Source: Ustilaginoidea virens
Lineage: Eukaryota; Ascomycota; Sordariomycetes; Hypocreales; Clavicipitaceae
NCBI RefSeq assembly: GCF_000687475.1
Contig: NC_057319.1
Location: 1,302,001-1,366,000 of the forward strand
Length of the DNA stretch: 64,000 nt
Reading direction: 5' to 3'
The notes under the pieces were generated by a model. That model was given only the letters and a program-made list of their open reading frames with translations, had not been told where the DNA came from and ran no database searches. Positions within the stretch are counted from its first letter, which is position 1. The number at the start of each line of letters is the position of its first letter. Shown here piece by piece: positions 47,209 to 58,966 of the stretch. Made by a program: the position numbers and the translations under genes.

Positions 47209-48416
47209 GGCCAGTTTAACCATGGCCGGGAAGGAAACATGATGTTCGGCGTAGAGTTTCTGCACACACGGGCGATTGGTGTCGCAAAAAAAAAAACTGT
47301 CTGTGATCTTTGCAAACAGCCACGATGGCCAGGGACAAGACGGTAACGAGCTTCATGGTGAAGAGAGAGCTGGCGGCACAAAGGCTTTTTCTTCTTGTCG
47401 GCTTTCAGTTTCCACCCGCGGGAGAACAAGTTGCCAAGTGGGTGGAGGGAGCGGCAAAGGGAAACCTGACCAGAGCGGTTCGGCTCGTCGTGTATAAAGG
47501 TCAAGTTGGTACTCGGTAGAGTGGAATGCCTTATCGTCGAGGCAAGCACGTTCCGAATGGGCCGGCACGGGTTTGCACGGGTTTGCACGCGCTTTTGCCC
47601 GGCTTTGCCACGATCCAACTGGCCAGGGCTAGTCGGGAGTCGGGAGTGTGATGCGATTTCCGAGATGGCATCAATGGCATTTGATGGCACCTAGTTGATC
47701 TAGTCTTGCCTCCTAGCACGCACCTGCTACGCTACGCATACGCAGAGAACGTCCGTCTCGTTGCTTCGTATCGGCATCGCTGGTCACTACGGCCGCCCCC
47801 GCGTCGCCGGTGAAATAGGTCATGGCGGAAGGGGAAAAAAATAACTACTATGAATTGATACCAGAATTACCCAATCATCACGTATCATGCGCTACGTCCA
47901 CAATCCAATTTTTTTTTTTTTTTTTCCTTTTCTTTGTTTTTTCCACCGGAGAATGTAATGGAGCAAGAAAGAAGCTTGCAGCATCTCCCAAGTAAACCAA
48001 CACTGACTGGCAAGGCGGCAGGGGCACGCACCACCGCATCCATCGGCCAAACGTCGGGCGAAAAAGTGGATTACAATGGGCCCTGGGAGAGAAAAAGGAG
48101 GTGATATTCTATCCAAGCAAGAAATAATATAAAAAAAAAAAAAAAAAAAAAAAAACGCACACACACACGCACACACCGCACGCAGATTAGCGTAAACAAA
48201 TCCACGACGCGTGAAAATGGGTCCATATTTAGCCCTCGTCTTTTCCTCCCTGCCACCACCACCCACACCACCCGTCCTTCCTCCATCCTCGCTGCTGTTC
48301 TGCATTTGCCTTGCCACGCCGCTGCCGCCGCTGCCGCCGCTACGGCAACAGATTGGCCTCTTCTGCTCATCGGTTTGCACGATGCTGTGCCACAGTCTGT
48401 ACCGCGACTCGCAGCC
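47209..48416. other. Intergenic region upstream of NTE1
   Basis: A 1.2-kb spacer with T16-17 at about 47909-47925, A25 at about 48130-48154 followed by a short CA repeat, and a CCGCTG-rich leader just before the NTE1 start. I see no gene. Confidence 0.55.
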
Positions 48417-51400
48417 ATGGCATCCGACCTGTCAGATGGCGTGCAGCAAGTCGCGGGCAGCCTCTCCTCGACTCTCGTCAACCCCATGACTGCCGCGAGC
48501 GCCGAGGTAGCAACAGCTGCCCGTGAGCCTGTAAGCTGGCTTGGCTTCATCGGGTGGCTGCTCTATCTCGTCCTCAACCTCATCTCGACGCTTCTCTACT
48601 GGACTGTCCGGATAGTGTCCATTTCCCTTCCCAGGCTGCTCTACGCCTTGTTTTCCACAAGCTGGACGGTCACCATGAACGCCACCACACTGTATGCTCG
48701 CCCTCGTGCCCCTGCTTCAAAACTCCCGCCTGCTCTGGCTCACAGATTGCTAGCATGTTTGTCGTGGTGGCCGTCGTCTCGGCGGCCAGTTGGATCGTGA
48801 GATACCGCATCCTCAACATGTACTCGCGCCTGCCGCCCGAGCCGCAGCGAAAGGAACCAGAAATCGACCTTTTTCCCGATTCGCATGACGAGGGCCGGAA
48901 AGGGGGCTTTGCCAGCTATCTGGACGAGTTCCTCAGCGCCATCAAGATCTTTGGCTACCTCGAGCGCCCAGTCTTTCACGAGCTCACCCGGAGCATGCAA
49001 ACCAGGAAGCTGATCGCCGGCGAGACCATCAACCTGGAGGAAGAAAAGGGCTTCTGCATTGTCGTCGATGGTCTGGTGGAGATCTTTGTCAAGTCCGGCC
49101 GACAGGGCACTTCGCACCGCGATGTATCCCCAGCTCACGACCTCGACTCGTCTACTGATGACGACCCGCCGGACGGTCAGCAGAGATATCAGCTTCTGAC
49201 CGAAGTGCGCAACGGCTCTCCCATGTCTTCCCTGTTTTCCATCATGTCGCTGTTCACTGAGCATGTCAAACTCAGTCTCAACGACGACGCTCTACCCCTC
49301 GCACCGACGGGGGACGTTGATTACCGCAGACACGCGTCCGTAGGACATTCCGGCGGCCAAGCGTTCAACGCTGTGCCCTTGTCCATGCCAACCACACCGC
49401 GCCTGGGCACCAAGAGGGGGGGTCCACAGGCCACCAAAGACACGATTGCCGAAGACGCCACCGACCACCCCCTTGGCGACATGTGCGGCCCGAGCTCCAA
49501 CATTCCTCCCATCTCGCTTGACAAGCCTTCTCCCGCGAGGCCACGCAGACCCGAGCCTCCCAGTCCGACAACCTCGCATTCGGCTCACCCCGACATCATC
49601 GCTAGAGCCACGGTGGATACGACCATTGCCATTATTCCGGCAAGCGCATTTCGCCGTCTCATACGGATATACCCCAAGGCCACTGCCCACATCGTCCATG
49701 TTATCCTCTCGCGCTTCCAGCGCGTGACCTTGGCGCATGCCTTTGACTACCTGGGCTTGACTGGCGAGGTGTTGCAAACGGAGAAGAGCATGACCAAGTA
49801 CACCGTCTGCCAGCTTCCCAACCTACTGCGTGGCGACGCCCTGTCCAGGTTGAAGGAGAAGTTCAAACACGAACGTGCTCGGATCGCCGACGACGTCGAG
49901 ATGAACGGCATCGCCTTGCACAATGCCGCTGCAACCAGGCAGCGTCGCTCTAGCAGCATGACACTGCGCAGGGAAGCCATGCTGTCGTCGATGATGACGA
50001 AGCAGCGCCCTGCATCATCCACAAGGGAAAGCACAACGTCACATACCCCACACCCGCCTCAGACACCACGTCTTGATATAGATCATCCGGGGGACTTGGC
50101 AAATGTCCCTCTCACCCGAAACACTGGGCGAGACTTTGGAGACCTGGCCACCCCTCTTGCTCACGGGTCCTTCAATCCCTTTGACGCTCAACGCCACACA
50201 CGCATTTCCATGGATGCTCGGGAATCTGTTGATGAGGACAACCTGTTCCGGTCGTCCATCTTGGAGTGCATGTTCAAATCGCTCGGACTAGATGGCAATG
50301 ACTCCTCCCGAGAACCTGCATCTGTGGAGGCATCTCCCCGGCTTTTTGGGGCGGACCACCGACGCAAAACGCTTGGGACAAACAACGCCTTCGGCTTTAT
50401 CGGACCCTTTGATGGCGTTGCAGACGGCGAGACGGACTCTTTGACATCCAGCGGTCTGACAGTTCGCACCCCGCCAAGCGCACAGGCCTTGTCTCAAGAC
50501 ATGAAGAACGAGGTTGAGATTGTCTTCTTCCCCAAGGGCTCCGTGCTGGTCGAGCAGGGAGAGCGGAACCCTGGGCTGTATTATGTCATCGATGGCTTCC
50601 TGGATATGGGCACGTACACCACGGAATACAAACCGCAAAGTATATTGCAGACGTATGACGCAACGCCTTTGGATGCTGATCTCCAGGACGACCGCGCGGA
50701 GGCTCGAGCCGACCCCCACAAAAGAGCAGACCGCGCCCGCCGCAGTGTGTCGCTGGTCAAACCCGGCGGACTCGCGGGATACATTGGCAGCCTGTCGTCA
50801 TATCGGTCTTTCATCGATGTCGTAGCCAAGACGGACGTCTACGTCGGATTTCTCCCACGGACAGCATTGGAGAGAATTGTGGATAGATACCCCATTGTGC
50901 TATTGACAATGGCAAAGAGGTTGACGCACGTGCTGCCCCGTCTCATCCTGCACATCGACTTTGCTCTCGAATGGGTCCAAGTAAATTCCGGACAAGTCAT
51001 TTTTCACAAAGGCGACGAGTCGGAAGCCATTTACATCCTGCTCAACGGCCGACTTCGTCTTGTGGATGATAGAAAAGATGGCAGCGTGACGGCGCTGGCA
51101 GAATTCGGCCAAGGCGAAAGCGTGGGTGAGCTCGAGGTTCTCACGGAGACGGTTCGCCCCGGAACGTTGCATGCTATCCGAGACACCGAGCTAGTCAAAT
51201 TCCCACGGACCTTGTTCAACAGCCTGGCACTCGAGCATCCGAATATCACCATCAAGATTTCCAAGATTATCGCCTCGCGCATGAGAGCCGCAGTCGAAGA
51301 TCCACCAACGGCCGGCGGCAAAGAGTCCGGGTCTGGTAGCTCAAACAACCAGAGAAAGGCGACGATGAATCTGCGAACCGTTGCCGTTCTTCCAGTCACG

Positions 51401-53178
51401 GCTGGCGTTCCGATAGTGGAGTTTGCCCATCGATTAATGAATGCTCTGGCGCAAGTCAGCCCACCCAATGGAGCCACCTCGCTCAATCAGGCGGCAATCT
51501 TGAACCACCTCGGCAAGCACGCCTTCAATAAGATGGGCAAACTGCGCCTGACTCAGTATCTTGCTGACCTAGAGGAGAAGTACGGCTTAGTGGTATACGT
51601 CGCAGGTAAGGACACGCCATCCCTCCCCACTGTACCGTCCGATTTTGATGATGAGAACACTTTTCGAACCAAAGGCAATGCCGCTGATGGTTTTCTTAAA
51701 CTCTAATTTTTTCCTGATGACATGAAATTGTTTACCACGCTGGACACTTTCTGCACCCTTGTTTTATCTGCTTAGTCTCGCTGACATGACGCAACCCTCT
51801 CCCCTGCTTAGATACCAATGTCAATTCCCCCTGGACCCAGACTTGCATCACCCAGGCCGACAGCATTCTGCTGGTTGGTCTTGCTGATGGATCGCCGGCC
51901 ACTGGAGAGTATGAACGTTTCATGCTCGGGATGAAGTCGACAGCTAGGAAGATGCTCGTTTTGCTTCACAACGAGCGCTTTTCTCGCTCAGGCTTAACCA
52001 GGTCCTGGCTTCGGAATCGTATGTGGATCAATGGCGGCCACTTCCACATCCAGATGCCTATCAGCACGGATGCCATCCCCGTTCATAGCCCGCGTTCCAA
52101 GAGACTTGGCCAAGCTCTCAAGGAAAGAGTTCAGGTCCTCCAGGCCGAGATACAAAAATACACGTCGAGAAAAGTCCACCACGTCCCGTACTACTCGCCC
52201 GAGACTCCATACAAGGGTGATTTCCATCGTCTCGCTCGTCGCCTATGCGGCAAGTCGATTGGCCTCGTGCTCGGGGGCGGAGGAGCCAGGGGCATGAGCC
52301 AGATTGGCGTGATTCGCGCCATGGAAGAGGCCGGTATTCCCATCGACATTGTTGGCGGCACATCCATCGGTTCTTTTGTGGGAGCCTTGTACGCGCGACA
52401 CGCAGACATTGTTCCCATGTTTGGCTTTGCCAAGAAGTTTTGCGGCCGCATGTCGAGTTTGTGGCGATTTGCACTCGACCTGACGTATCCCTCGGCCTCG
52501 TACACCACAGGACACGAGTTCAACAGGGGCATTTTCAAGACGTTTGGCAAAACGCAGATTGAGGATTTCTGGCTGGAATTCTACTGCAACACGACCAACA
52601 TCAGCAAGAGCCGTGTCGAGTTCCACACGAGTGGGTACGCGTGGCGGTACATCCGAGCCTCCATGTCCCTTGCCGGACTGCTGCCCCCGCTGTGCGACGA
52701 AGGCTGCATGCTCCTGGACGGCGGTTACGTGGACAACCTGACCGTGTCGCACATGAAGGGGCTGGGCGTCGACACCATCTTCGCCGTGGATGTCGGCGCC
52801 CTCGACGACGACACGCCGCAGACGTACGGCGACTCGCTGTCGGGAATGTGGGCCTTCTTCAACCGGTGGAACCCGTTCTCGTCTCACCCCAACCCCCCGA
52901 CGTTGGCCGAGATTCAGGGCCGACTGGCCTACGTTTCCAGCGTCGACGCGCTGGAGCGGGCCAAGACGATGGCGGGCTGCATCTACATGCGGCCCCCGAT
53001 TGACGACTACGGCACGTTGGACTTTCACAAGTTTGACGAGGTCTACCAGCGCGGTTACAGGTTCGCCCAGGAGTTTCTGAGCAAGATGAAGGAGGAAGGC
53101 GGCTTTCCCTGGATGGAGGAGACGGGGGCAAAGGAAGCCATGCGGCGGACCAAGGCGCCCCGGAGAGCCAGCATTTGA
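48417..53178 (+). CDS. NTE1: Lysophospholipase NTE1 (neuropathy-target-esterase homologue)
   Basis: NTE1 hydrolyses phosphatidylcholine and lysophosphatidylcholine at the ER, giving glycerophosphocholine. Three exons (48417-48691, 48754-51605, 51812-53178) give 1497 residues, the usual fungal length. Two or three membrane helices fill residues 40-112. [20 protein letters not shown] follows, the family hallmark after the last helix. Cyclic-nucleotide-binding-like domains occupy about 140-460, 650-790 and 800-930. The patatin domain has the GGGGARG loop, the nucleophile Ser1227 in GGTSIGSF and Asp1345 in the DGGYVDN dyad motif, so the enzyme looks intact. The first acceptor is read at 48753; the CAG at 48745 gives the wrong frame. 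Intron 2 (206 bp) is followed by [20 protein letters not shown], which is well conserved. Confidence 0.95.
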
Positions 53179-53557
53179 GGGACGGGGGGATTGATGATTG
53201 TGATGATGACGACGACAACGACGACGACAACAGCAATGATGGCAACTGTAATACATGGTGCCACCTGCCCCTCCTCCAACTTGGCACCCTCCCAGTGCTG
53301 GATTGGATGGTGAAGCGACTTGTTGATTTGGTAAGTCCACGGGCGCATGCGTCTGAGACGGGCGCCTGGCGCCTGGCACCTGGCACCACTGGGCCATTGC
53401 GGGCCATTGCGGGCTCGAGAGGTGCAATCCGCGGGTCGGAATCAGAGCCTGGACCGGACTGATTGAGTCCATCGAGCACAAGTACTAGCTGGCCCTGTGT
53501 TGTACTGCACGACTGGATAGATTTTAGACGGGCCTCAAATCGCCCCGAAATACATTA

Positions 53558-53826
53558 TGTTGAGTTGGCTCAGGTACCCAGTTATACGTAGGGTGCGCGC
53601 GGGATGCTAAGGCATCGATGTGATCCAGTGACTGTATCACGTATCAAAGGTATGATTCTTCCTTGATAATGACTATTGTGACTATCTAGAAAAGGAGGAA
53701 AAGGGCAGATAGGGCTGCATCTGACGATGTGGCCGTTTTATGTGTGCGTGCCGCGGCCACGTATGCCATGTAGTCAGGTGCGCTGATTGACTGGCTGACT
53801 GACCGAGTGACCGACGATTCCGACAC
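53558..53826 (+). repeat. Repeat copy R1 (uninterrupted)
   Basis: A ~260-bp copy running from TTGAGTTGGCTCAGG through GCGCGCGGGATGCTAAGGC and TTCCTTGATAATGACTATTG to TGGCTGACTGACCGA. It matches R4 (55231-55418 plus 55846-55908) in the same direction and R2 and R3 in the opposite one. It has no coding potential and is probably part of a non-autonomous transposable element. Confidence 0.8.
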
Positions 53827-54055
53827 TGGCAGTCTTTATCTTTTGCTATTTAAAAAGCACCGGAATCGTCGCAAAAGAGAGAAATACACACCAGTAAGGA
53901 AATAGCGCAAGTAATGGCAAAAGCAATAGTAAAGGCAATATAGCAAAGGCATCCTGCAGCAGTAAAATCAATCCACTAGATGCACCAGGAAAAGAGGGCT
54001 ATTGTGCCCCCGCGAGATATTAGAAGGTCGAGCTTCTAGTCGGCATAACCAGGCA

Positions 54056-54585
54056 GCGGCAGCTAGCAAGGGCCTGCCGCAATAGCTACTGCAAAGGTTA
54101 ATTATCAGGAGGACTGCGGCAGCGGCAGCCGGTAGGGGCCTGCCGCAGCAGTCAATTGATAGAGCCGATATATCGTGTCGGCAAGGACGGGCGGACTGGG
54201 CTGGCGGCAGCCGGAAGGAGCCTGCCGCGATAGTTGATAGAGATGGTGGCAGCTATATAATAGCCTCTGGCAGTCTGCATCTCTATTAACAGGGCCGAGG
54301 GAAGGGTCCAGCAATTGACAGAGGCAGCGGCAGCCAGTAAGGGGCCTGCCGCAACAGTGGATATTGACAGGGCTGATATAGTAGGTCGGGTCGGGTCGGC
54401 CGGGCTGGATAGGATAGCGGCAGCGGAAGGAGCCTGCCGCTATATTCAACGTTGACTAGAAGGGCGATAGAATTGATCAGGTTTTATCGGCTGAATTGAA
54501 TAATTTAGCGGCAGCGGTAGAAGCCTGCCGCTATATTTGAATTGGCGAATTCAATAGGGTAGCGGCAGCGATTAGAGCCTGCCGC
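54056..54585. repeat. Array of seven GCGGCAG/CTGCCGC hairpin units
   Basis: Seven inverted repeats with arms GCGGCAG and CTGCCGC and a 10-12-nt loop lie at 54056-54080, 54122-54146, 54204-54228, 54327-54352, 54417-54440, 54508-54531 and 54562-54585. Loops are similar (often with GGAAGGAGC or GGTAGGGGC). In the last three the stem can grow to include flanking A/T pairs. Flanks are partly shared: units 2 and 4 continue with related ATTGATAGAGC and ATTGACAGGGC words. A worn copy may lie at 54246-54275. The surrounding DNA is AT-rich and noncoding. Confidence 0.85.
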
Positions 54586-54959
54586 TATATTCGAATTTGA
54601 TAGGATAGCCGGGGAATTCAGCGGCTGCTATCCGGCCCTAGTAAAAGGGGACAGCGGTTGTGTTGATTCATTTAAACCTAGAAGGTCTGCAGCGGCAACC
54701 TATTTAGGTATAAAAAATCGTTCGTAATAGACGAGAGGAACGATTAGCATTCGCAGTTTATTCCTCTGGTCAATGAATTTATTCGACCGTCGACTAAATA
54801 GATCGCTTCGTCTTCCTTATTAGCACGATTTCCATGAAATCGCCTCTTCCAGGTTGTATCTTGCTGATCTGTAGTGAACCTTCTAAGCAGGATGACAGTA
54901 CTCTATATCCTGTGAGTGGTGCTGTTACCATTACTGATCGGTGTCGGTATATACTGTCA

Positions 54960-55049
54960 TCATCAAGGAAGAACCATACCTTTAATACGTGATACAGTGA
55001 TCATATCGATGCCTTAGCATCCCGCGCGCGCCCTACGGACTGGGACCCG
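54960..55049 (-). repeat. Repeat copy R2 (inverted, partial)
   Basis: Contains ATCAAGGAAGAACCATACC, TACGTGATACAGTGATCA and GCATCCCGCGCGCGCCCTA, the reverse complement of the middle of R1 and R4. Confidence 0.8.
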
Positions 55050-55090
55050 AGTATATACCGACACTGATCAGTGTTGAGTTGGCTCAGGAC

Positions 55091-55201
55091 CCTAGTCACA
55101 ATAGTCATTATCAAGGAAGAACCATACCTCTGATACGTGATACAGTGATCACATCGATATATTAGCATCCCGCGCGCGCCCTACGTACAACCGGGACCTA
55201 G
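55091..55201 (-). repeat. Repeat copy R3 (left arm of a ~110-bp palindrome)
   Basis: The reverse complement of R3 matches 55228-55335 (start of R4) with few mismatches. R3 and R4 thus form an inverted repeat with arms of about 110 bp around a ~25-bp centre, including the GCGCGCGC cores. Confidence 0.82.
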
Positions 55202-55230
55202 GCCTGATCAGTATCGGTATATACTCGGGT

Positions 55231-55908
55231 CCTAGTTGTACGAAGGGCGCGCGCGGGATGCTAAGGCATTGATGTGATTACTGTATCACGTATCAGAGGT
55301 ATGGTTCTTCCTTGATAATGACTATTGTGACTATCTGGGAAAGGAGGAAAAGGGCAGATAGGGCTGCATCTGACGACATGGCCTTTTTATGTGTGCGTGC
55401 CGCGGCCCTGTATGCCATCCCTTTGGCTGTGTTAAGGTGCAGCTTCTGTATCGGACCCACTCTTTGCCAAGTACCTACTAGGTATCCTCTTGGCAACTGG
55501 CCTAGTCACCAAACCTTTATCACTAGAATCCTTATACTAGGAATTCCGTCATTTTTAATAGAGCCAACAAGTGACATCCTAAAACGTAGTAATAACGCCT
55601 TTTCTATCTGCCCTCATCACAGCTAAATTGACAGCCTAATATAGTGCGAATAGCCTCACAGCGCTATGTGCCGGGCCCTATAGGTGCGACAAGTGCGAGG
55701 TAGCTCTTTGCAAGTCTGGAAATTGCCGGTACTTACACCATCATACTATTACCTAGTCTGCTAATGTACCCTTTAATGTACGGTTTTCTATTGGCTTAAA
55801 CCCTGGTCCGTTACAAAAGCTGCACCTTAACACAGGCAAAGGGATATAGTCAGGTACAGGTACGCTGATTGACTGGCTGACTGACCGACTGACCGACATT
55901 CCGATACA
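55231..55908 (+). repeat. Repeat copy R4, split by a 0.43-kb insertion
   Basis: R4 matches R1 up to TGTATGCCAT at 55418, is interrupted by the inverted-repeat element, and resumes at 55846 with ATAGTCAGG and the CTGATTGACTGGCTGACTG segment to about 55908. Confidence 0.82.
55417..55845. mobile_element. Non-autonomous DNA transposon (MITE-like) with 41-bp terminal inverted repeats
   Basis: The left end begins ATCCCTTTGGCTGTGTTAAG and the right end, read in reverse complement, begins ATCCCTTTGCCTGTGTTAAG. The two ends match over 41 bp (55417-55457 and 55805-55845) with three mismatches. At about 425-429 bp it codes for no transposase. Comparison with the uninterrupted copy R1 (TATGCCATGTAGTCAGG) shows the empty site and fits a 2-bp AT duplication, taking the element proper as 55419-55843. 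The superfamily is not clear from the ends alone. Confidence 0.85.
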
Positions 55909-56477
55909 TACATAACATACTAAGCCATTGATGTCCATGGCCCCACCAGTGTCCACCGTGTCCACCGTGCCCACCTTGCACAGTCCAGTCCACTGTTCAC
56001 AGTCAAGTCCACACTGTACGCAGAGTGCTGGAGCACGAACCGACAATGCATGCAGGGTATTGTTAAACATGAAATGACATGAAATGACATGAAATGACAC
56101 GAAATGACACGAAATGACACGAAATGACATGGAAAACATGGGAAACATGGCACCAGAAACGTGACGCCACACCAGGTGCGGCTTAATAAGCCTCTTGCAG
56201 CTTCCTTTCCACGCAGGGAAACAGGAAACAACGTCACGTTATGGAAGCATCTTGGCCGCCGGAGCAGGTTCAACTTGGAAATACGTTACATAGTATACCA
56301 TGGCCGCACAGGCCGTGGCTTGATCTTGCTACACCGTTGCACCGCTGTCGCGAACTAACCCCGGTTTCATCGGGAGTCGGGAACCGGGAATCCGCAATCG
56401 GGGGTGCAACCAACAGAGTCGCCGGCACGTTTGGCCGGCACGTTTGGCCGGCACCTCTGGCCGGCACGAGCCGCCGT
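55909..56477. other. Intergenic segment with 10-bp tandem repeat
   Basis: Between the repeat island and the DJ-1 gene. GTCCACC-type words are repeated near 55947-55975. A GAAATGACAT/C decamer follows at 56071-56130. I see no gene. Confidence 0.6.
56071..56130. repeat. Six exact-length copies of a 10-bp repeat
   Basis: GAAATGACAY is repeated six times with no length change; only the last base alternates between T and C. Confidence 0.92.
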
Positions 56478-57509
56478 CTAGACGTCGAGCCCGTCGACGA
56501 CAACACCCTTGTTCCAGGTCCACTGCATGAGCCTGGCCACCTCGGCCGCACATTCATCCTCAACCAAGGCGCTGACGAGATACAGGGCCGCGTCAATGCC
56601 AGCGCTTGCTCCCCCAGACGTGATGACCCGTAGCCCCCCCAAGCGCATGGCTGCGCGTCGAGCAATCGACTCGCGGCGCGAGTTGGAGCCCTTCAAGGAC
56701 ATGCTTCCTTTTCTGTTTGATGTTTGTCGTCAGCAAAAAAAAAAAAACCTGCAGCAAAATCCACACAATCCACGCAATCGAGGTACTTACCGGGCATTGG
56801 ACGGACGACGACCGCCCTCCGACTTGCGGCGGACATAGGGATTTTCGTCCTCCTCGCCCAGGTCAAAGCGGAGATTGTTGACCACGTATCGGGTGTCCTC
56901 GACCACGTCGGTGCGTTCCGTCAGGTTGCGTGTGGCGGCATCGCTGCAGACATTCTCAAACTTGGTCAAGTAGTCGGGGTGGGTTGTGGCAGAAAGACCC
57001 GACAGGATGTTCTCCCTGGCCAGAAGCAGAGAGCCGGTGCACACGGAGAAGAGAGTGCGCTCACGGGCTGGGTCCTTCTTCTGGAGCTCGGCAAAGTCGT
57101 TGATGAGGCCGAGGGGCTCCTGTTCTTTGTCGAGGATCTCGTCGACATTGCCCCCGAGGATGGCAAGAACGTCAAAATCTTCGATGCGTTCATGAGCGTC
57201 TTTGAAGGAAATTTGGGAGCCAACCATGACATCTTGATCGGAAAGCACCTGCGGCTCTCCGCCAGCCAGTGTCACTTCGAAGGCCCGGGAAGCTGATCAG
57301 CCGCCTTGGGTTAGCTTTGATAAAAACCCAAGATGGATTTCGGGGGTGGGGGAGGGGGAAGCCGTCTCACTGGGGTCTTTGGCGTCGTGCAGAGCCGTGG
57401 TAAAGACCTTTAATGGCCCGGAGAGGTCGAGAAGGTCAAACTTGGGATGCAGGGCAAACAGGACGTGAATTGGTTCGTCCGCCACCGCGGACGTCTTGTG
57501 TGCAGCCAT
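56478..57509 (-). CDS. DJ-1/PfpI family protein (class I glutamine amidotransferase-like)
   Basis: Three exons on the minus strand (57509-57371, 57292-56791, 56712-56478) give 291 residues. The fold signatures are HVLFALHPKFDLLDLSGPLK near the start, FDVLAILGGN, the nucleophile elbow LFSVCTGSLLLA (reactive Cys), and LRVITSGGASAGIDAALYLV near the end. Members include isonitrile hydratases, glyoxalase III-like enzymes and ThiJ-type proteins; which one applies here cannot be read from sequence alone. Introns have good GCTAAC and GCTGAC branch points. The second acceptor is taken as the CAG at 56713; a later AAG at 56704 would drop three residues in frame. The spacing between the catalytic block and the last exon is slightly long for the family. 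Confidence 0.85.
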
Positions 57510-58966
57510 CTTGCCGACTCTGAGCGTGCAAAGATTGAACGAGGGAGAGGCTTGTGTAAACGTTGAGGATGCGTTGTCAACGCGAGGGCGAAGAATGATG
57601 GAAGTTTGCACTTTGGAAACGGCACCGGATACGCGGAAATGGCAGGTGGCGGTAGCTACGTCAGCTACAGTTCACAATTGACAAATTGACGCTTGTCGAG
57701 GGGTCGTAGAGGAAGAAGGCCTAGGATGGGCTGATGGGGGCAATGGCCCAGCGGATGAGTCGGACGAGCTGGAATAGTTTGGGATGAGTTGGATGAGGGG
57801 AGAGAGGGGGGGAAAGGGAGGAGAAGAAGAGGGGCGAGACGAAGGTATAGCAAGAGGTATATATGTGTGCGTGTGTCTTCATGGTGTCGATGGCCGTCTC
57901 GGGTGGTACATCCGTCGAGGTGAGTGGGAAAGGCAACGAGCAGGTATTGACTGTGTTTTTGGCATCGGGATGCAGCACTCCGCACTACACACAGGTACCT
58001 ACTACCTATCCTACATACCTAAGGTAGGTACCTAAGGTGCCTGCTGCATTAGGCAGCACGCTAGTGGCCATGGGCAGGGATGCAAACGCGGGGAAGCGAG
58101 ACACGATGTAATCATCAAGAGGCGGGGGTCCCTGGAGCTGAGTCAGCACCAGAGCAGAGGCCACGGCGACTTTGCCTGGGTTGCTCACGCGATACGGACT
58201 ACATATGTACTGTAACGAGGGGTGCCGCTACTGCCCTGGTGGGACCGCCACAGGAGGGGACTTGGGTTCGCCGTCAAGCACAACCGCAAGGCATGTACCG
58301 TACTCCGTACCCATCAAGACAGTGTCGGCAAATGCTTCTGAGAATTGCAATTCCATCTGCCAGCCAAGTGTCATGTCAACTCTAAACCGCGGATCATCAG
58401 AGTGCTGGGGCCCCAAAGCGGTAGGAACCCAAGACGGGTCAGCTGTGGTCTGGTCGACGCCGGCTCGATTGGCAGCTATGGTGGAGCCAAGTTATCCCCA
58501 GCCTGGAGCCAGCTGCCAAATGGCACGCACGGTCCACCGTCTACTCCGTACTCCGTAGACCCCAAGCCTCATATGAACCTGGAGCTTGGTCACGTGCCGG
58601 TACACCCACCCAGAGGGGCGCGGGCATCGCCGCATCGCCGCATCGCCGCATCGCCGCATCGCCGCTCACGGCACGTCGCATCGACCAGACCAAGCCCGCC
58701 CCCATTTGTCTCCGAGCCGTTCAAGAGCTTTGGGGGCTGCAAGTTCGGCTGCAAGTCCGGTTGACAGCTCCGGCTCCGGCCATCGTCTCGACCTTGCCAC
58801 AGATCACCAGCAACTCCATCTTGCTTCCCCTGGCGAAACACCCGCCGACCAGAGCTGCGTCGCACATGTGGCTGGAACGACGGGTTCATGATGGCCTCTC
58901 CTATGCACGTCTCGCGTCCTTCTTGCCCCCCCCCCCCCCCCCATCACCCTCGTCACCCCCTTCATC
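57510..58966. other. Divergent intergenic region DJ-1/TSC1
   Basis: A 1.46-kb bidirectional upstream region. A block of TACCTAAGGTAGGTACC words lies at 57993-58043. TACTCCGTAC motifs lie at 58301 and 58542-58557. An eight-base CATCGCCG repeat (about five copies) lies at 58624-58664, and a run of 16 C at about 58926-58942. I see no gene. Confidence 0.6.

Noticed and set aside
52243..53481. A 412-codon antisense frame over NTE1
   Set aside because: A shadow of the conserved patatin exon; no domain of its own.
54056..54585. A CRISPR-like reading of the hairpin array
   Set aside because: Repeats are short palindromes, spacers vary from about 30 to 100 bp and share sequence, and the genome is eukaryotic with no cas genes.
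55231..55908. Treating R1 and R4 as the LTRs of one retrotransposon
   Set aside because: The interval has no reverse-transcriptase or integrase remnant, no clear primer-binding site, and contains inverted copies R2 and R3, which an LTR pair does not explain.
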